Positions 18,230 through 27,187 of a stretch of DNA of 64,000 nt are shown here, piece after piece. The translations under genes and the position numbers were made by a program. The notes under the pieces are model-generated. The model had not been told where the DNA came from and did not search any database. It worked only from the letters and a program-made list of their open reading frames with translations. This DNA is from Atopobiaceae bacterium. Its GTDB lineage: Bacteria > Actinomycetota > Coriobacteriia > Coriobacteriales > Atopobiaceae. The stretch lies in the NCBI GenBank assembly GCA_022655215.1, contig JALCUE010000002.1, positions 360,386 to 424,385 of the forward strand, read 5' to 3'. How positions within the stretch are numbered: position 1 is the stretch's first letter; the number at the start of each line of letters is the position of its first letter.

Positions 18230-20119
18230 ATGCACGGTATGTTGAGGAAGTTGGCAAGTGCTCTCATGGTGACGGCTGCGATCCTCGTGGCCCTGCCGAC
18301 GAATGCTCTGGCCTGCACGGGGATCTACGTGGGTTCCGACCTCACGGCGGATGGCTCCACGTTCTACGGCCGCTCCGAGGACTACGGGACCCGCTATCGC
18401 AAGGTCTGGGGCGTCGAGGCCGCCACCCAGGACTCGACGAACGTATACGAGAACGCCGCCGAGAAGGACGACCCCTCCGACGACCACTTCTCCCGCCCCT
18501 ATCCCTCCAAGACCTATCGCTTCACCTACGTCCGTGACTCCGCGAACTACTGGGCCGGCTATCAGCTCGCCTACGCGGAGGCCGGCGTGAACGAGAAGGG
18601 CGTCGGCACCACGGCGACGGTCACCACCGACTACAACGACGACGCGGCCGCGGCCGACCCCCTGCTCGAGACCGGTCTCACCGAGTTCAACCTGGGCTCG
18701 ATCATCCTCGGCGAGTCCGAGTCGGCGCGTCAGGGCGTGGCCAACATCGGCGCAGTCATCGACGAGTACGGCTCCGGCGAGTGCTATCAGTTCTTCATCG
18801 GCGACGGCACCGAGACCTGGCTGTTCGCGGCGGTCTCCGGTCACCAGTGGGTCGCCTTCAAGCTCCCCGCCGACCAGGTGTCGGTGAACCCCAACTACAG
18901 CTCCCTCAAGGCCCACATCGACCTCGACTCCGCCGACGTGCTCCACTCCGCCGACCTCAAGTCGCTTCCCGAGGAGAAGGGCTTCCTCAAGACCTTCGAT
19001 GACGGCTCCATGGACGTCTTCGGGACGTATGGCGTCACCGACGAGGGCACGGGCCAGTACACCCGCTACTGGATGGGCACCCGCTACTTCAACGAGGCCT
19101 ACAGCGACTCCCTCGTGATCGGCGCGGACGACGCGGCCAACCATCAGGTCACGTCCATCGAGAACGCCGACCTCCTCATCAGCTCCCGTTCCGGCCTCAC
19201 TACCTCCGAGGTCCTGAGCTCGCTCGCGACCCGTGGCACGGGGACGCTCTTCGATGCCGACCTCTATCCCTACCAGCGCTCCAAGGACTCCAGCGGGCAC
19301 ACCTTGGTCCAGGGCGTCTACCCGGTGGGCAACTCCCGCCAGGCCGAGTGCCACTTCTTCCAGGTCCGTCCGAACATGGATGACGACATCACCACGCTGC
19401 AGTGGCAGTGCCTCTCCCGCGCGGAGTTCTCCATCTTCCTGCCCAGCTACTCGTCGCTCGTCACCACCGTCGACTCCGACTACTCCGACGGCCCGGTCGA
19501 CCATGACGACCAGGAGGCCACGGACGTGGACGAGTCCGGTGCGGCCGTCTACGTGTTCGACGACATCGCCGACCTCTGCGATGCCAACCGTGACGCCTGC
19601 GCCGCCGGCGTGACCGCGTACTTCTCGGCGATCCAGAACCAGGTCATCGAGCAGCAGGGCACGGTCGACCAGGTCATCAGCACCATCCCGTCCGACCAGC
19701 GCACCGTGTTCGCGAACCAGATGAGCCTCGAGGTCTCCAAGCAGGTCCATGCCAAGGCCTCCGCCTGCCTGGACGAGCTGCGCTCCTATGTCGCGGCCGG
19801 TGACTTCTCCACGCCGTTCGCCTCCTCCGACCTCGACGCCGACGGCACGCTCGTCTCGCCCGTCACCTATGCCCAGGCCGCCCAGGACTTCGACGCCACG
19901 AAGGCCGCCGACGAGCAGGCGACCGAGGCGGACGCCACCGCGACCGCCGAGCAGAACGTCGCCGACGCATGCGCCGAGGCCTCTGACGAGGCTTCCACCG
20001 AGGGGTCCGCGGCCTCCGAGGGCCTCTCCACGGGCTCCATCGCGTTCCTCGTCTTCCTCGGGGCCGTCGTGGTCATCGGCATCGCGCTCGGCGTCTCCCG
20101 CAACAGGCACGAGGGCTAG
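18230..20119 (+). CDS. Secreted, membrane-anchored C69-family dipeptidase
   Basis: 629 residues. A signal peptide (MHGMLRKLASALMVTAAIL, ending in ALA) is followed directly by CTGIYVG; removal of the signal peptide would expose Cys29, matching the N-terminal nucleophile of C69 Ntn-hydrolases. The body has the family's GRSEDYG-like motif and long dipeptidase domain (to about residue 480). The tail holds a coiled-coil-like Ala/Glu/Asp-rich stretch and a C-terminal membrane helix (about 600-622) with a basic end. ATG 18230 has GAAAGG 9 bases upstream; a second ATG nine bases later is possible. It would release dipeptides at the cell surface, for nutrition or peptidoglycan peptide turnover. It stands alone between the GH3 island and dnaX, with a 215-bp upstream gap in which I see no clear promoter. 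Confidence 0.88.
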   Translation: MHGMLRKLASALMVTAAILVALPTNALACTGIYVGSDLTADGSTFYGRSEDYGTRYRKVWGVEAATQDSTNVYENAAEKDDPSDDHFSRPYPSKTYRFTYVRDSANYWAGYQLAYAEAGVNEKGVGTTATVTTDYNDDAAAADPLLETGLTEFNLGSIILGESESARQGVANIGAVIDEYGSGECYQFFIGDGTETWLFAAVSGHQWVAFKLPADQVSVNPNYSSLKAHIDLDSADVLHSADLKSLPEEKGFLKTFDDGSMDVFGTYGVTDEGTGQYTRYWMGTRYFNEAYSDSLVIGADDAANHQVTSIENADLLISSRSGLTTSEVLSSLATRGTGTLFDADLYPYQRSKDSSGHTLVQGVYPVGNSRQAECHFFQVRPNMDDDITTLQWQCLSRAEFSIFLPSYSSLVTTVDSDYSDGPVDHDDQEATDVDESGAAVYVFDDIADLCDANRDACAAGVTAYFSAIQNQVIEQQGTVDQVISTIPSDQRTVFANQMSLEVSKQVHAKASACLDELRSYVAAGDFSTPFASSDLDADGTLVSPVTYAQAAQDFDATKAADEQATEADATATAEQNVADACAEASDEASTEGSAASEGLSTGSIAFLVFLGAVVVIGIALGVSRNRHEG

Positions 20120-20211
20120 GCGCGTCAGGCACCTCATCCCCATGTGTGACCCAGGGGTCGTCACCGACAGGTGGCGGCCCCTCTCGCATGCCGAGCCCCA
20201 TCGGCGCCCGC

Positions 20212-20217
20212 TATACT
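20212..20217 (+). promoter_or_regulatory. Candidate -10 element for dnaX
   Basis: TATACT lies 33 bases before the dnaX start codon. No good -35 hexamer is visible at the expected distance. Confidence 0.35.
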
Positions 20218-20250
20218 CGAAGGCAACACATCGAAGCGCCCGGAGGCCCC

Positions 20251-22524
20251 ATGGAATCGCTGTACAGGAAGTACCGTCCGCAGACGTTCGCCGACGTCGT
20301 GGGCCAGAAGCACGTGGTCGAGACCCTCGAGCGCGCCGTCACCGAGGGCAAGACGAGCCACGCCTACCTCTTCTGCGGTCCCAGGGGCACGGGCAAGACC
20401 ACCATGGCGCGTCTGCTCGCCAAGGCCCTCCTCTGCGAGGCGGGTCCGAACGCGCTTCCCGACGGCACGTGCGAGCAGTGCCGGCTGATCGCCGCCGGCG
20501 AGCATCCGGACGTCTACGAGCTCGACGCCGCGAGCCGCACGGGCGTGGACAACGTCCGCGAGGAGATCATCAACCGCGTGGGGTACGCGCCGGTGCGGGG
20601 CCGTTACAAGGTCTACATCATCGACGAGGTCCACATGCTCACCACCGCGGCGTTCAACGCGCTGCTCAAGACCCTCGAGGAGCCACCCTCCCACATCGTG
20701 TTCGTCCTCTGCACCACCGACCCGCAGAAGGTCCCCGAGACGATCCTCTCGCGCGTGCAGCGGTTCGACTTCCACTCGATCTCGTCATCCGACATCGAGG
20801 GTCGTCTCGCCTACGTCTGCGACCAGGAGGGCTTCACCTACGACGCCGACGCCCTCGAGCTGGTCTGCCGCCATGCCCGCGGCGGCATGCGCGACGCACT
20901 CTCCACGCTCGAGCAGCTCTCCGTCTTCGGCGACGGCCACATCACCGTCGAGGCCACGCGTGACCTTCTGGGCGAGGTCTCCACGGCGACGTTGTCCGAG
21001 CTCGTCTCCGCCATCGCGGCCCGTGACGTCCCCACGCTCTTCTCCGAGGTGGCACGCCTCGTCGATGACGGCCATGACCTGCTCCAGCTCACACGCGAGC
21101 TCACGGCCCGCGTGCGTGACCTCTACGTGATGTCGATCGCCGGCACGTCGGAGGGCGTGGTCCAGGCCTCCGGAGACGAGCTCTCCGCGCTCGAGGCCGA
21201 GGTGGCCGCCTTCGGCAGCCCCGACAGGCTCTCCCGCGTCCTCGTGGTGCTGGGGGGTGCGGCGGACGAGATGCGCTTCGCCACGAACCAGCGGCTCGCG
21301 CTCGAGGTCGCGCTCACGCGCGTGGCCCGTCCCAAGTGCGATCTCACGCTCGAGTCCCTTGCCGAGAGGATCGATGCGCTGGAGCGCCGCACTCCCGTCG
21401 CAGGCGTCGCGGCTTCGTCGGCGCCCGCTGCCGTCCCCACGCCGATCCCCGCACCGGTGGCGGCGCCCGTTCCCGCACCCGCGGCTGCTCCCGTCGCCGT
21501 ACCCGTGGCTGCTCCCGCGGCCACCCCTGCGCCCGAGCCCGTCGAGCCTCCCGCGCCGGAGCCTGCGCCCGTGGCGATCCCTGCGCCCGCACCCGCGCCG
21601 GCGGTCGTCTCGCCTGCGCCGGTCTCGTCCGCACCGTCCTCGCCCCAGGGCGCCGGTCAGCTCCAGCGCGCCTGGAGGGGGATCGTCGAGGGGCTCCTCC
21701 GCTCGAACCCTTCGGTGGGCTCGCTCCTCATGAAGGCCTCCGCGACCGCCGATGACGGTGAGCAGCTCACCGTCACGCTTCCGAAGGGGAGCAGCTTCGC
21801 GGCCAAGATGCTCGAGCGCGAGGACGTGCGCCAGGCCATCCAGCCCCTGGTCACGTCGGCATTCGGACCGCGTCGCATGGTGTACGTCGAGTCGAGCCTC
21901 ATAGACGTCGCGATGGCGCGTGCCGAGGCCGTTCCGGCTCCTGCGCCCGCTCCCGTCCCGGCCCCTGCCCCTGCCTCGACGCCGGCTCCCGCGCCGGCTC
22001 CTGCTCCGGCACCTGTGCCGGCTCAGGCCCCTGCGCCCGCCGTCACGACTGCTCCGGTCCCTGCTCCGACGCCGACCTCCGACCCCGTTCCCGACGCCAT
22101 CCCGGTGCCGGATGACGACCTCCCTCCCATCGAGCTCTTCGATGAGCCGGCATCCCCGTATGACGATGCCGAGGTCGTGGGCCCGGATGGCGCGCCCGTC
22201 GGTCCGTCCGCTCCCGTCGCGGTCAGTGACGGGTCCGCTGATGGGGTCGGCGGCTCGGAAGACCCCGATGCCGGCGTCCCCGACGACCAGGGCACCCCTG
22301 CCCCCACGTCCTCCGAGGACGTTCCCGCGGCCCTGACGTCCATGCTCGCCGACGTGTTCGGCGAGGGTGTCACGGTCACCACCACGTCCGCGCCCGTCTC
22401 GCCTGACGAGGCGGAGCCGGAGGCCGACCCCATGGGTGCCGATGACGGGGTCGACGGCATGGTGGCCCCCGAGTTCGTCGATGATGCGGATGATGACGAC
22501 ACCGATGGCGAGGGTGAGGACTAG
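20251..22524 (+). CDS. dnaX: DNA polymerase III subunit gamma/tau
   Basis: 757 residues. Clamp-loader ATPase: starts MESLYRKYRPQTF, Walker A GPRGTGKT (about 43-50), a Cys cluster ending CEQCR (about 75), Walker B/DEAD-like IIDEVHML (about 127) and the SRC motif in ILSRVQRF. Residues from about 390 are Ala/Pro-rich linkers, interrupted by a folded segment (about 465-555), and the C-terminus is very acidic (DDADDDDTDGEGED). The ATG at 20251 follows CGGAGG and gives the family N-terminus; an earlier in-frame start adds 35 unrelated residues. It heads the conserved dnaX-ebfC-recR cluster. Any programmed frameshift that would make a short gamma form was not evident. Confidence 0.97.
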   Translation: MESLYRKYRPQTFADVVGQKHVVETLERAVTEGKTSHAYLFCGPRGTGKTTMARLLAKALLCEAGPNALPDGTCEQCRLIAAGEHPDVYELDAASRTGVDNVREEIINRVGYAPVRGRYKVYIIDEVHMLTTAAFNALLKTLEEPPSHIVFVLCTTDPQKVPETILSRVQRFDFHSISSSDIEGRLAYVCDQEGFTYDADALELVCRHARGGMRDALSTLEQLSVFGDGHITVEATRDLLGEVSTATLSELVSAIAARDVPTLFSEVARLVDDGHDLLQLTRELTARVRDLYVMSIAGTSEGVVQASGDELSALEAEVAAFGSPDRLSRVLVVLGGAADEMRFATNQRLALEVALTRVARPKCDLTLESLAERIDALERRTPVAGVAASSAPAAVPTPIPAPVAAPVPAPAAAPVAVPVAAPAATPAPEPVEPPAPEPAPVAIPAPAPAPAVVSPAPVSSAPSSPQGAGQLQRAWRGIVEGLLRSNPSVGSLLMKASATADDGEQLTVTLPKGSSFAAKMLEREDVRQAIQPLVTSAFGPRRMVYVESSLIDVAMARAEAVPAPAPAPVPAPAPASTPAPAPAPAPAPVPAQAPAPAVTTAPVPAPTPTSDPVPDAIPVPDDDLPPIELFDEPASPYDDAEVVGPDGAPVGPSAPVAVSDGSADGVGGSEDPDAGVPDDQGTPAPTSSEDVPAALTSMLADVFGEGVTVTTTSAPVSPDEAEPEADPMGADDGVDGMVAPEFVDDADDDDTDGEGED

Positions 22525-22624
22525 CCGCCCGCCGCTCCCGCGACCGGCGACCAACCAGTAGAGTGTGACGCGACGGAAAGGTTGTCCGCGGGCGGATGCG
22601 CCCGCCGAGAGGAGAGGTCCCACC

Positions 22625-22942
22625 ATGGCCCAGATGAACATGCAGCAGATGATGAAGCAGGCCCGCAAGATGCAGGAGCAGCTCGCGGCCGCGCAGGACA
22701 AGCTCAAGGACGTCGAGGCCTCCGCCAGCGCCGGCGGCGGCATGGTGAAGTGCACCGCCAACGGCGAGATGACGCTCACCTCCCTCACGATCGACCCCGA
22801 GGCCGTCGACCCCGACGACGTCGAGCTCCTCCAGGACATGGTGATGGCCGCCGTCAACGAGGCCCTCTCCTCCGCGCAGGACGCGGCGGGCGCCAAGATG
22901 AGCGAGGCCACCGGCGGCATGAACATCCCGGGGATGTTCTAG
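22625..22942 (+). CDS. YbaB/EbfC family nucleoid-associated protein
   Basis: 105 residues, Met/Gln-rich helical N-terminus ([20 protein letters not shown]), then the beta-hairpin with [13 protein letters not shown] and the [10 protein letters not shown] motif typical of YbaB/EbfC. The family binds DNA as a dimer and is almost always encoded between dnaX and recR, as here. The ATG at 22625 is preceded by GAGAGGAGAGG; an in-frame start 60 bases upstream adds 20 unrelated residues. The recR start follows its stop by 4 bases. Confidence 0.95.
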   Translation: MAQMNMQQMMKQARKMQEQLAAAQDKLKDVEASASAGGGMVKCTANGEMTLTSLTIDPEAVDPDDVELLQDMVMAAVNEALSSAQDAAGAKMSEATGGMNIPGMF

Positions 22943-22946
22943 GGGA

Positions 22947-23564
22947 ATGGACTTCGACGTGAGCTCCCACGCGGACGGGCACGCCCTCCAGCGTCTTCTC
23001 GACGAGTTGGGTCGTCTCCCGGGCGTGGGCCCCAAGTCGGCGCAGCGCATCGCGTATCACATCCTCGGGGCCGACCCCGAGGAGGCGCGGCGTCTCGCGA
23101 CCGCGATCCTCGAGGTGAAGCAGCAGGTCCACTTCTGCCCGATCTGCTTCAGCTACGCGACCCATGACGTCTGCGACGTCTGTGGCGACCAGTCCCGCGA
23201 CCGCACGCGCATCTGCGTGGTGTCCGAGCCCCGCGACGTGTCCGCGATCGAGCGCACGGGGACCTATCACGGCCTCTACCACGTGTTGGGTGGCGTCATC
23301 TCGCCCATGGACAAGATCGGGCCCGAGCAGCTCCACGTCCGCGAGCTCCTCTCCCGCCTCGCCGACGGTGACGTCACAGAGGTCATCCTCGCGACGAACC
23401 CGGACGTCGAGGGCGAGACCACGGCGACGTACCTCTCCCGCACGATCAAGCCCCTGGGCGTCGACGTCTCGCGTCTGGCGAGCGGTCTTCCCGTGGGAGG
23501 GGACCTCGAGTACGCCGACGAGGTCACGCTCGGACGTGCCATCGAGGCACGTCGCATGCTCTGA
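22947..23564 (+). CDS. recR: Recombination protein RecR
   Basis: 205 residues. A helix-hairpin-helix ([18 protein letters not shown], about 22-40) is followed by a four-Cys zinc finger ([16 protein letters not shown], about 56-72), a Toprim domain ([13 protein letters not shown] onward) and the C-terminal Walker-B-like region. It acts with RecO and RecF in loading RecA at gaps. It is the last gene of the dnaX cluster, followed by a terminator-like hairpin. Confidence 0.97.
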   Translation: MDFDVSSHADGHALQRLLDELGRLPGVGPKSAQRIAYHILGADPEEARRLATAILEVKQQVHFCPICFSYATHDVCDVCGDQSRDRTRICVVSEPRDVSAIERTGTYHGLYHVLGGVISPMDKIGPEQLHVRELLSRLADGDVTEVILATNPDVEGETTATYLSRTIKPLGVDVSRLASGLPVGGDLEYADEVTLGRAIEARRML

Positions 23565-23585
23565 TCGTCCCTTGATGCCTCCTCA

Positions 23586-23610
23586 GCCGAGAAGACCGTG
23601 TTTTCTCGGC
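23586..23610 (+). terminator. Hairpin after recR
   Basis: GCCGAGAA (23586-23593) pairs with TTCTCGGC (23603-23610) across a 9-base loop, 22 bases after the recR stop. There is no T-run, so it is a terminator-like hairpin only. Confidence 0.5.
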
Positions 23611-23621
23611 CTGATTACGCA

Positions 23622-23635
23622 TGAATCTGAATTCA
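23622..23635 (+). promoter_or_regulatory. ARG box (ArgR operator) upstream of argC
   Basis: TGAATCTGAATTCA matches the ArgR half-site pair TGAAT-N4-ATTCA exactly and lies 83 bases before the argC start, directly upstream of a candidate -35 element. ArgR repression by arginine is the expected mechanism; argR itself is not in the window. Confidence 0.75.
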
Positions 23636-23639
23636 GGGC

Positions 23640-23668
23640 TTGCGCATTCCCTCCATATCGCATAAGGT
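23640..23668 (+). promoter_or_regulatory. Candidate argCJBD promoter
   Basis: TTGCGC (23640-23645), a 17-base spacer and TAAGGT (23663-23668). Each hexamer is a partial match. The -35 starts 5 bases after the ARG box core, so ArgR would block polymerase. Confidence 0.5.
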
Positions 23669-23718
23669 AGCGAACAATTTGCTCTCGAGGCGATGATGGA
23701 CGTGGAGGCGGTCGCACG

Positions 23719-24774
23719 GTGCTGCGCGTAGGGGTCATGGGTGCTGCAGGATATGCCGGCGTGGAGCTGGCGCGGATCCTCATGGCGCATCCTGACATGG
23801 ATCTCGTGGCGATCACCTCCGATTCCGACGAGGGCAGGATGCTCCGCGACGTCTACCCGGCGTTCGCGGGTCTCACCGACCTCGCCTTCACCTCGCACGA
23901 CTCGCTGTCCGGCCTCGACCTCGACGCCGTCTTCCTAGCCCTGCCGCATACGGCGTCCATGGCACGCGTCCCCGCCTTCCTCGACGCCGGCGTCACGGTC
24001 TTCGACCTGTCGGCCGACTTCCGCCTCCCGTCCGCGGACGTCTACCGCGAGTGGTATGGCGTCGAGCACGCCTGCCCCGACCTCCTCGAGCGAGCCGTCT
24101 ACGGCCTGCCCGAGCTCTTCTCCCGTGACCTCGCACGCGCCAGGGACCGCGTCTCGTCCGGTCGTGCCGCCCTCGTGGCCTGCCCGGGCTGCTATCCTAC
24201 GGCCACCACGCTCGCCGCCTGGCCCCTCGTCCATGCCGGCCTCGTCTCCGGCACCGTCGTGGTCGACGCGATCTCGGGAGTCACCGGAGCCGGCAAGAGG
24301 CCTTCCGCACGCACCCACTTCTGCTCGGCCGACGAGGACGTCGAGGCATATGGCGTCGGCACCCATCGGCACACCCCCGAGATCGAGCGGAACCTCTCGC
24401 GCGCCGATGGCCACGACCATCCCGTCGTCTTCACGCCGCATCTCGCGCCCCTCTCGCGGGGCCTCCTCTCGACCGTGACCATGTCCCTCGCATCCGCGAT
24501 CGCAGCCGACGAGCTCGCGGGGCTCTATCGCGACGCATATGCGGACAGCGCCTTCGTGACGGTGGTGGAAGGCCAACCGCGGACCGCGTCGGTGGTGGGG
24601 ACCAACCGTGCCCAGGTGGCCGCCGTCTCCGTCCCGCGCACGAGCTGCGTCGTCGCGACCTGCGCGATAGACAACCTGGGGAAGGGCGCCGCCGGGCAGG
24701 CCGTCCAGTGCGCGAACGCCGTGTTCGGGCTGGGGGAGCGACGAGGCCTCGACCTCGCCCCGCGCGCCGTCTGA
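23719..24774 (+). CDS. argC: N-acetyl-gamma-glutamyl-phosphate reductase
   Basis: 351 residues, third step of acetylated arginine biosynthesis (NADPH-dependent reduction of N-acetylglutamyl phosphate). The N-terminal Rossmann motif VGVMGAAGYAGVEL and the catalytic Cys in ACPGCYPTA (about residue 157) are clear, as is the DAISGVTGAGK motif after it. The start is GTG at 23719 with TGGAGG about 12 bases upstream. It opens a four-gene run argC-argJ-argB-argD in one direction with short gaps, preceded by an ARG box. Confidence 0.96.
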   Translation: MLRVGVMGAAGYAGVELARILMAHPDMDLVAITSDSDEGRMLRDVYPAFAGLTDLAFTSHDSLSGLDLDAVFLALPHTASMARVPAFLDAGVTVFDLSADFRLPSADVYREWYGVEHACPDLLERAVYGLPELFSRDLARARDRVSSGRAALVACPGCYPTATTLAAWPLVHAGLVSGTVVVDAISGVTGAGKRPSARTHFCSADEDVEAYGVGTHRHTPEIERNLSRADGHDHPVVFTPHLAPLSRGLLSTVTMSLASAIAADELAGLYRDAYADSAFVTVVEGQPRTASVVGTNRAQVAAVSVPRTSCVVATCAIDNLGKGAAGQAVQCANAVFGLGERRGLDLAPRAV

Positions 24775-24822
24775 CGCGAACGGGACTCACCGCCCGCACC
24801 GCCCACACGACAAGGACCTCCC

Positions 24823-26142
24823 ATGGAACCAAGCACGGATACGGATACCAGCACATACGCCCCCGTCGATGCCGGCTGGCACGTCGCCGCCGCCCACGAG
24901 GGCCTCTCGCCCGAGCTCGTCCCCATCATCGAGGGCGGCGTGACATCCGCGGCGGGCTTCACGGCGTCCGGCGTGCACGCGGGCTTCCGCAGGAACCCCT
25001 CCCGCCTCGACATGGCGCTCGTGCTCGCCGACGAGCCGTGCACCTGCGCGGGCACCTTCACGCGCAACCCGTTCGCCTCGGCCCCCGTCCAGGTCTCCCG
25101 GGGGCATGCCGCCGCAGGGACGGCCCGCGCGGTCATCGTCAACTCGGGCAACGCCAACGCCGCGACCGGGCGCGAGGGGATCGAGAAGGCACTCCACACC
25201 TGCGACCTCGTCGCCGATGCGGTGGGCTGCGACCCCGGCGAGGTCCTGGTGAGCTCCACGGGCGTCGTGGGCGTGCCCCTGCCCATGGGCCCGTTCGAGC
25301 GTGGCATCCCCATGGCGCTCGAGAGGGCCTCGGTCCCCGGCGGGACCTACGCGGCGAGCGCCATCCTCACGACGGACACCTTCGCCAAGGAGTACGCGGT
25401 CTCCTACGTGAGCGAGGCCCCCGGCCTCGAGGGGACGCGCGTCACCGTCGGCGGCATGACCAAGGGGTCGGGCATGATCATGCCCAACATGGCCACCATG
25501 ATCGCGGTCATCACCACCGACCTGCCCCTCTCCCATGAGGTGGCCCAGCAGGCGCTCTCCGAGGTCGTGGGCGACACCTTCAACAGGGTGATCATCGACG
25601 CCGACACGAGCCCCAACGACACCTGCATCCTGCTCGCCTCCGGCGCCGCCGCCCCGACGTTCGAGGTCGAGGTGGGAGACGCGGCATACCACGAGTTCGT
25701 GGTCGCACTCGACGACGTCTGCCGGTTCCTCGCCCGCCTCATCGCCTTCGATGGCGAGGGCTCGACCAAGCTCATCACCGTCACCGTCGACGGGGCCCGA
25801 AGCGACGCCGAGGCGGACCTCGCCGCTCGCAAGGTCGCGAGCTCGACGCTGGTGAAGACCGCCGTCTTCGGGCATGACTGCAACTGGGGCCGCATCGCGG
25901 TGGCCCTGGGCACGTCGGGTGCCCGTTTCGACGCGACCGACGTGGACATAGACATCATGGGCATCCCGGTCTGCCGTCAGGGGATGTCCATGGCGTTCGA
26001 CGAGGACGAGGCGCTCGCGCGCTTCGAGGCCCGCGAGGTCCCCATATGGTGCGACCTCGGCGCCGGCACCGGCTCGGCCACGATCTGGACCTGCGACCTC
26101 ACCTACGACTACGTGAGGATCAACGGCGAGTACCGCACCTAG
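24823..26142 (+). CDS. argJ: Bifunctional ornithine acetyltransferase/N-acetylglutamate synthase
   Basis: 439 residues. ArgJ proteins cleave themselves before a Thr that becomes the nucleophile; the site here is KGSGMIMPNMATM, with Thr near residue 225. Other family motifs include NSGNANAATG, SSTGVVG and DADTSPNDT. It recycles the acetyl group from acetylornithine to glutamate, and its presence suggests the cyclic pathway. Whether it is bifunctional (also using acetyl-CoA) cannot be told from sequence. It has an N-terminal extension of about 30 residues before the core. It follows argC by 48 bases. Confidence 0.95.
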   Translation: MEPSTDTDTSTYAPVDAGWHVAAAHEGLSPELVPIIEGGVTSAAGFTASGVHAGFRRNPSRLDMALVLADEPCTCAGTFTRNPFASAPVQVSRGHAAAGTARAVIVNSGNANAATGREGIEKALHTCDLVADAVGCDPGEVLVSSTGVVGVPLPMGPFERGIPMALERASVPGGTYAASAILTTDTFAKEYAVSYVSEAPGLEGTRVTVGGMTKGSGMIMPNMATMIAVITTDLPLSHEVAQQALSEVVGDTFNRVIIDADTSPNDTCILLASGAAAPTFEVEVGDAAYHEFVVALDDVCRFLARLIAFDGEGSTKLITVTVDGARSDAEADLAARKVASSTLVKTAVFGHDCNWGRIAVALGTSGARFDATDVDIDIMGIPVCRQGMSMAFDEDEALARFEAREVPIWCDLGAGTGSATIWTCDLTYDYVRINGEYRT

Positions 26143-26212
26143 TCCCGACGCGACGGGATCGGCATACGAAGAGTCCCCGCGCGACGAGCTCGCACGGATC
26201 AGGGAGGAAGCC

Positions 26213-27166
26213 ATGGAGTACACGACCGACATGAGGACGCCTCGTTACGCGCAGGAGCGCGCGCGGGTGCTGGTGGAGGCCCTGCCCTGGCTGAAGGAGG
26301 CCTCGGGCAAGACCGTCGTCATCAAGTACGGCGGCGCGGCCATGGTGGACGCCGAGCTCAAGCGTCAGGTCATGGACGACCTCGTGCTGCTCAAGCTCCT
26401 CGGCATCAGGCCCGTCCTCGTCCACGGGGGCGGGAAGGCCGTGAGCCGCGCCATGGAGGCGGCGGGCCTCCCCGTCGAGTTCAAGGATGGCATGCGGGTG
26501 ACCAGCCCCAAGGCCATGGACGTGGTGCGCGAGGTGCTGGGCGGCTCGGTCAACTCCGGGCTCGTCTCGGCCGTGAACGTCCACGGCGCGCTCGCCGTCG
26601 GCCTCTCGGGCATGGACGCGAACACCGTCATGGCCGAGCAGATCTCGTCCGACCTCGGCCGTGTCGGTCGCGTGACCCAGGTGAACGCCGACTACCTCAC
26701 GCGCCTGATCGAGGCCGACTACATCCCGGTGCTCTCCTCGATCGCCACCGACGGGCGCGGTGGGTGCCTCAACGTGAACGCCGACGTGGTCGCGGGCGAG
26801 GTCGCCTCCGCGGTGGGCGCGCACAAGCTCGTCTACATCACGGACGTCGACGGCATCTACGAGGACTTCTCCGACAAGACCACGCTGATCGCCCGTCTCA
26901 CCGACGGCGAGGCGGAGCGTCTCATGGAGGCGGGCGACCTCTCGGAGGGGATGATCCCCAAGGTCTCCTCGATGGTCAAGGCCATCCGCAGCGGGGTGCC
27001 CCGCGCCCACATCGTGAACGGGACGCGGCCGCATTCCGTCCTGCTCGAGATGCTCACCGACGAGGGCATCGGCACGATGATGACCCCCGAGCACGATTAC
27101 GGTCCCGAGCGCGTCGACGACTCGGCCGCCCAGATCGGTGCCCTCGCGGAGCACCTCAACTTCTGA
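26213..27166 (+). CDS. argB: Acetylglutamate kinase
   Basis: 317 residues, amino-acid-kinase fold: VVIKYGGAAM near residue 35, VHGGGKAVS (about 77-85) and the ATP-site YITDVDGIY (about 210). The N-terminal helix ahead of the first strand resembles that of hexameric, arginine-inhibited acetylglutamate kinases, consistent with feedback control in a cyclic pathway. ATG 26213 follows GGGAGGAAGCC. It sits 70 bases after argJ. Confidence 0.96.
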   Translation: MEYTTDMRTPRYAQERARVLVEALPWLKEASGKTVVIKYGGAAMVDAELKRQVMDDLVLLKLLGIRPVLVHGGGKAVSRAMEAAGLPVEFKDGMRVTSPKAMDVVREVLGGSVNSGLVSAVNVHGALAVGLSGMDANTVMAEQISSDLGRVGRVTQVNADYLTRLIEADYIPVLSSIATDGRGGCLNVNADVVAGEVASAVGAHKLVYITDVDGIYEDFSDKTTLIARLTDGEAERLMEAGDLSEGMIPKVSSMVKAIRSGVPRAHIVNGTRPHSVLLEMLTDEGIGTMMTPEHDYGPERVDDSAAQIGALAEHLNF

Positions 27167-27187
27167 CACCTACCGATGGGAGCGCGC

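Noticed and set aside
20120..20250. A signal-recognition-particle RNA upstream of dnaX
   Set aside because: The interval is only 131 bases and I could not find the conserved SRP domain IV motif or a matching stem.
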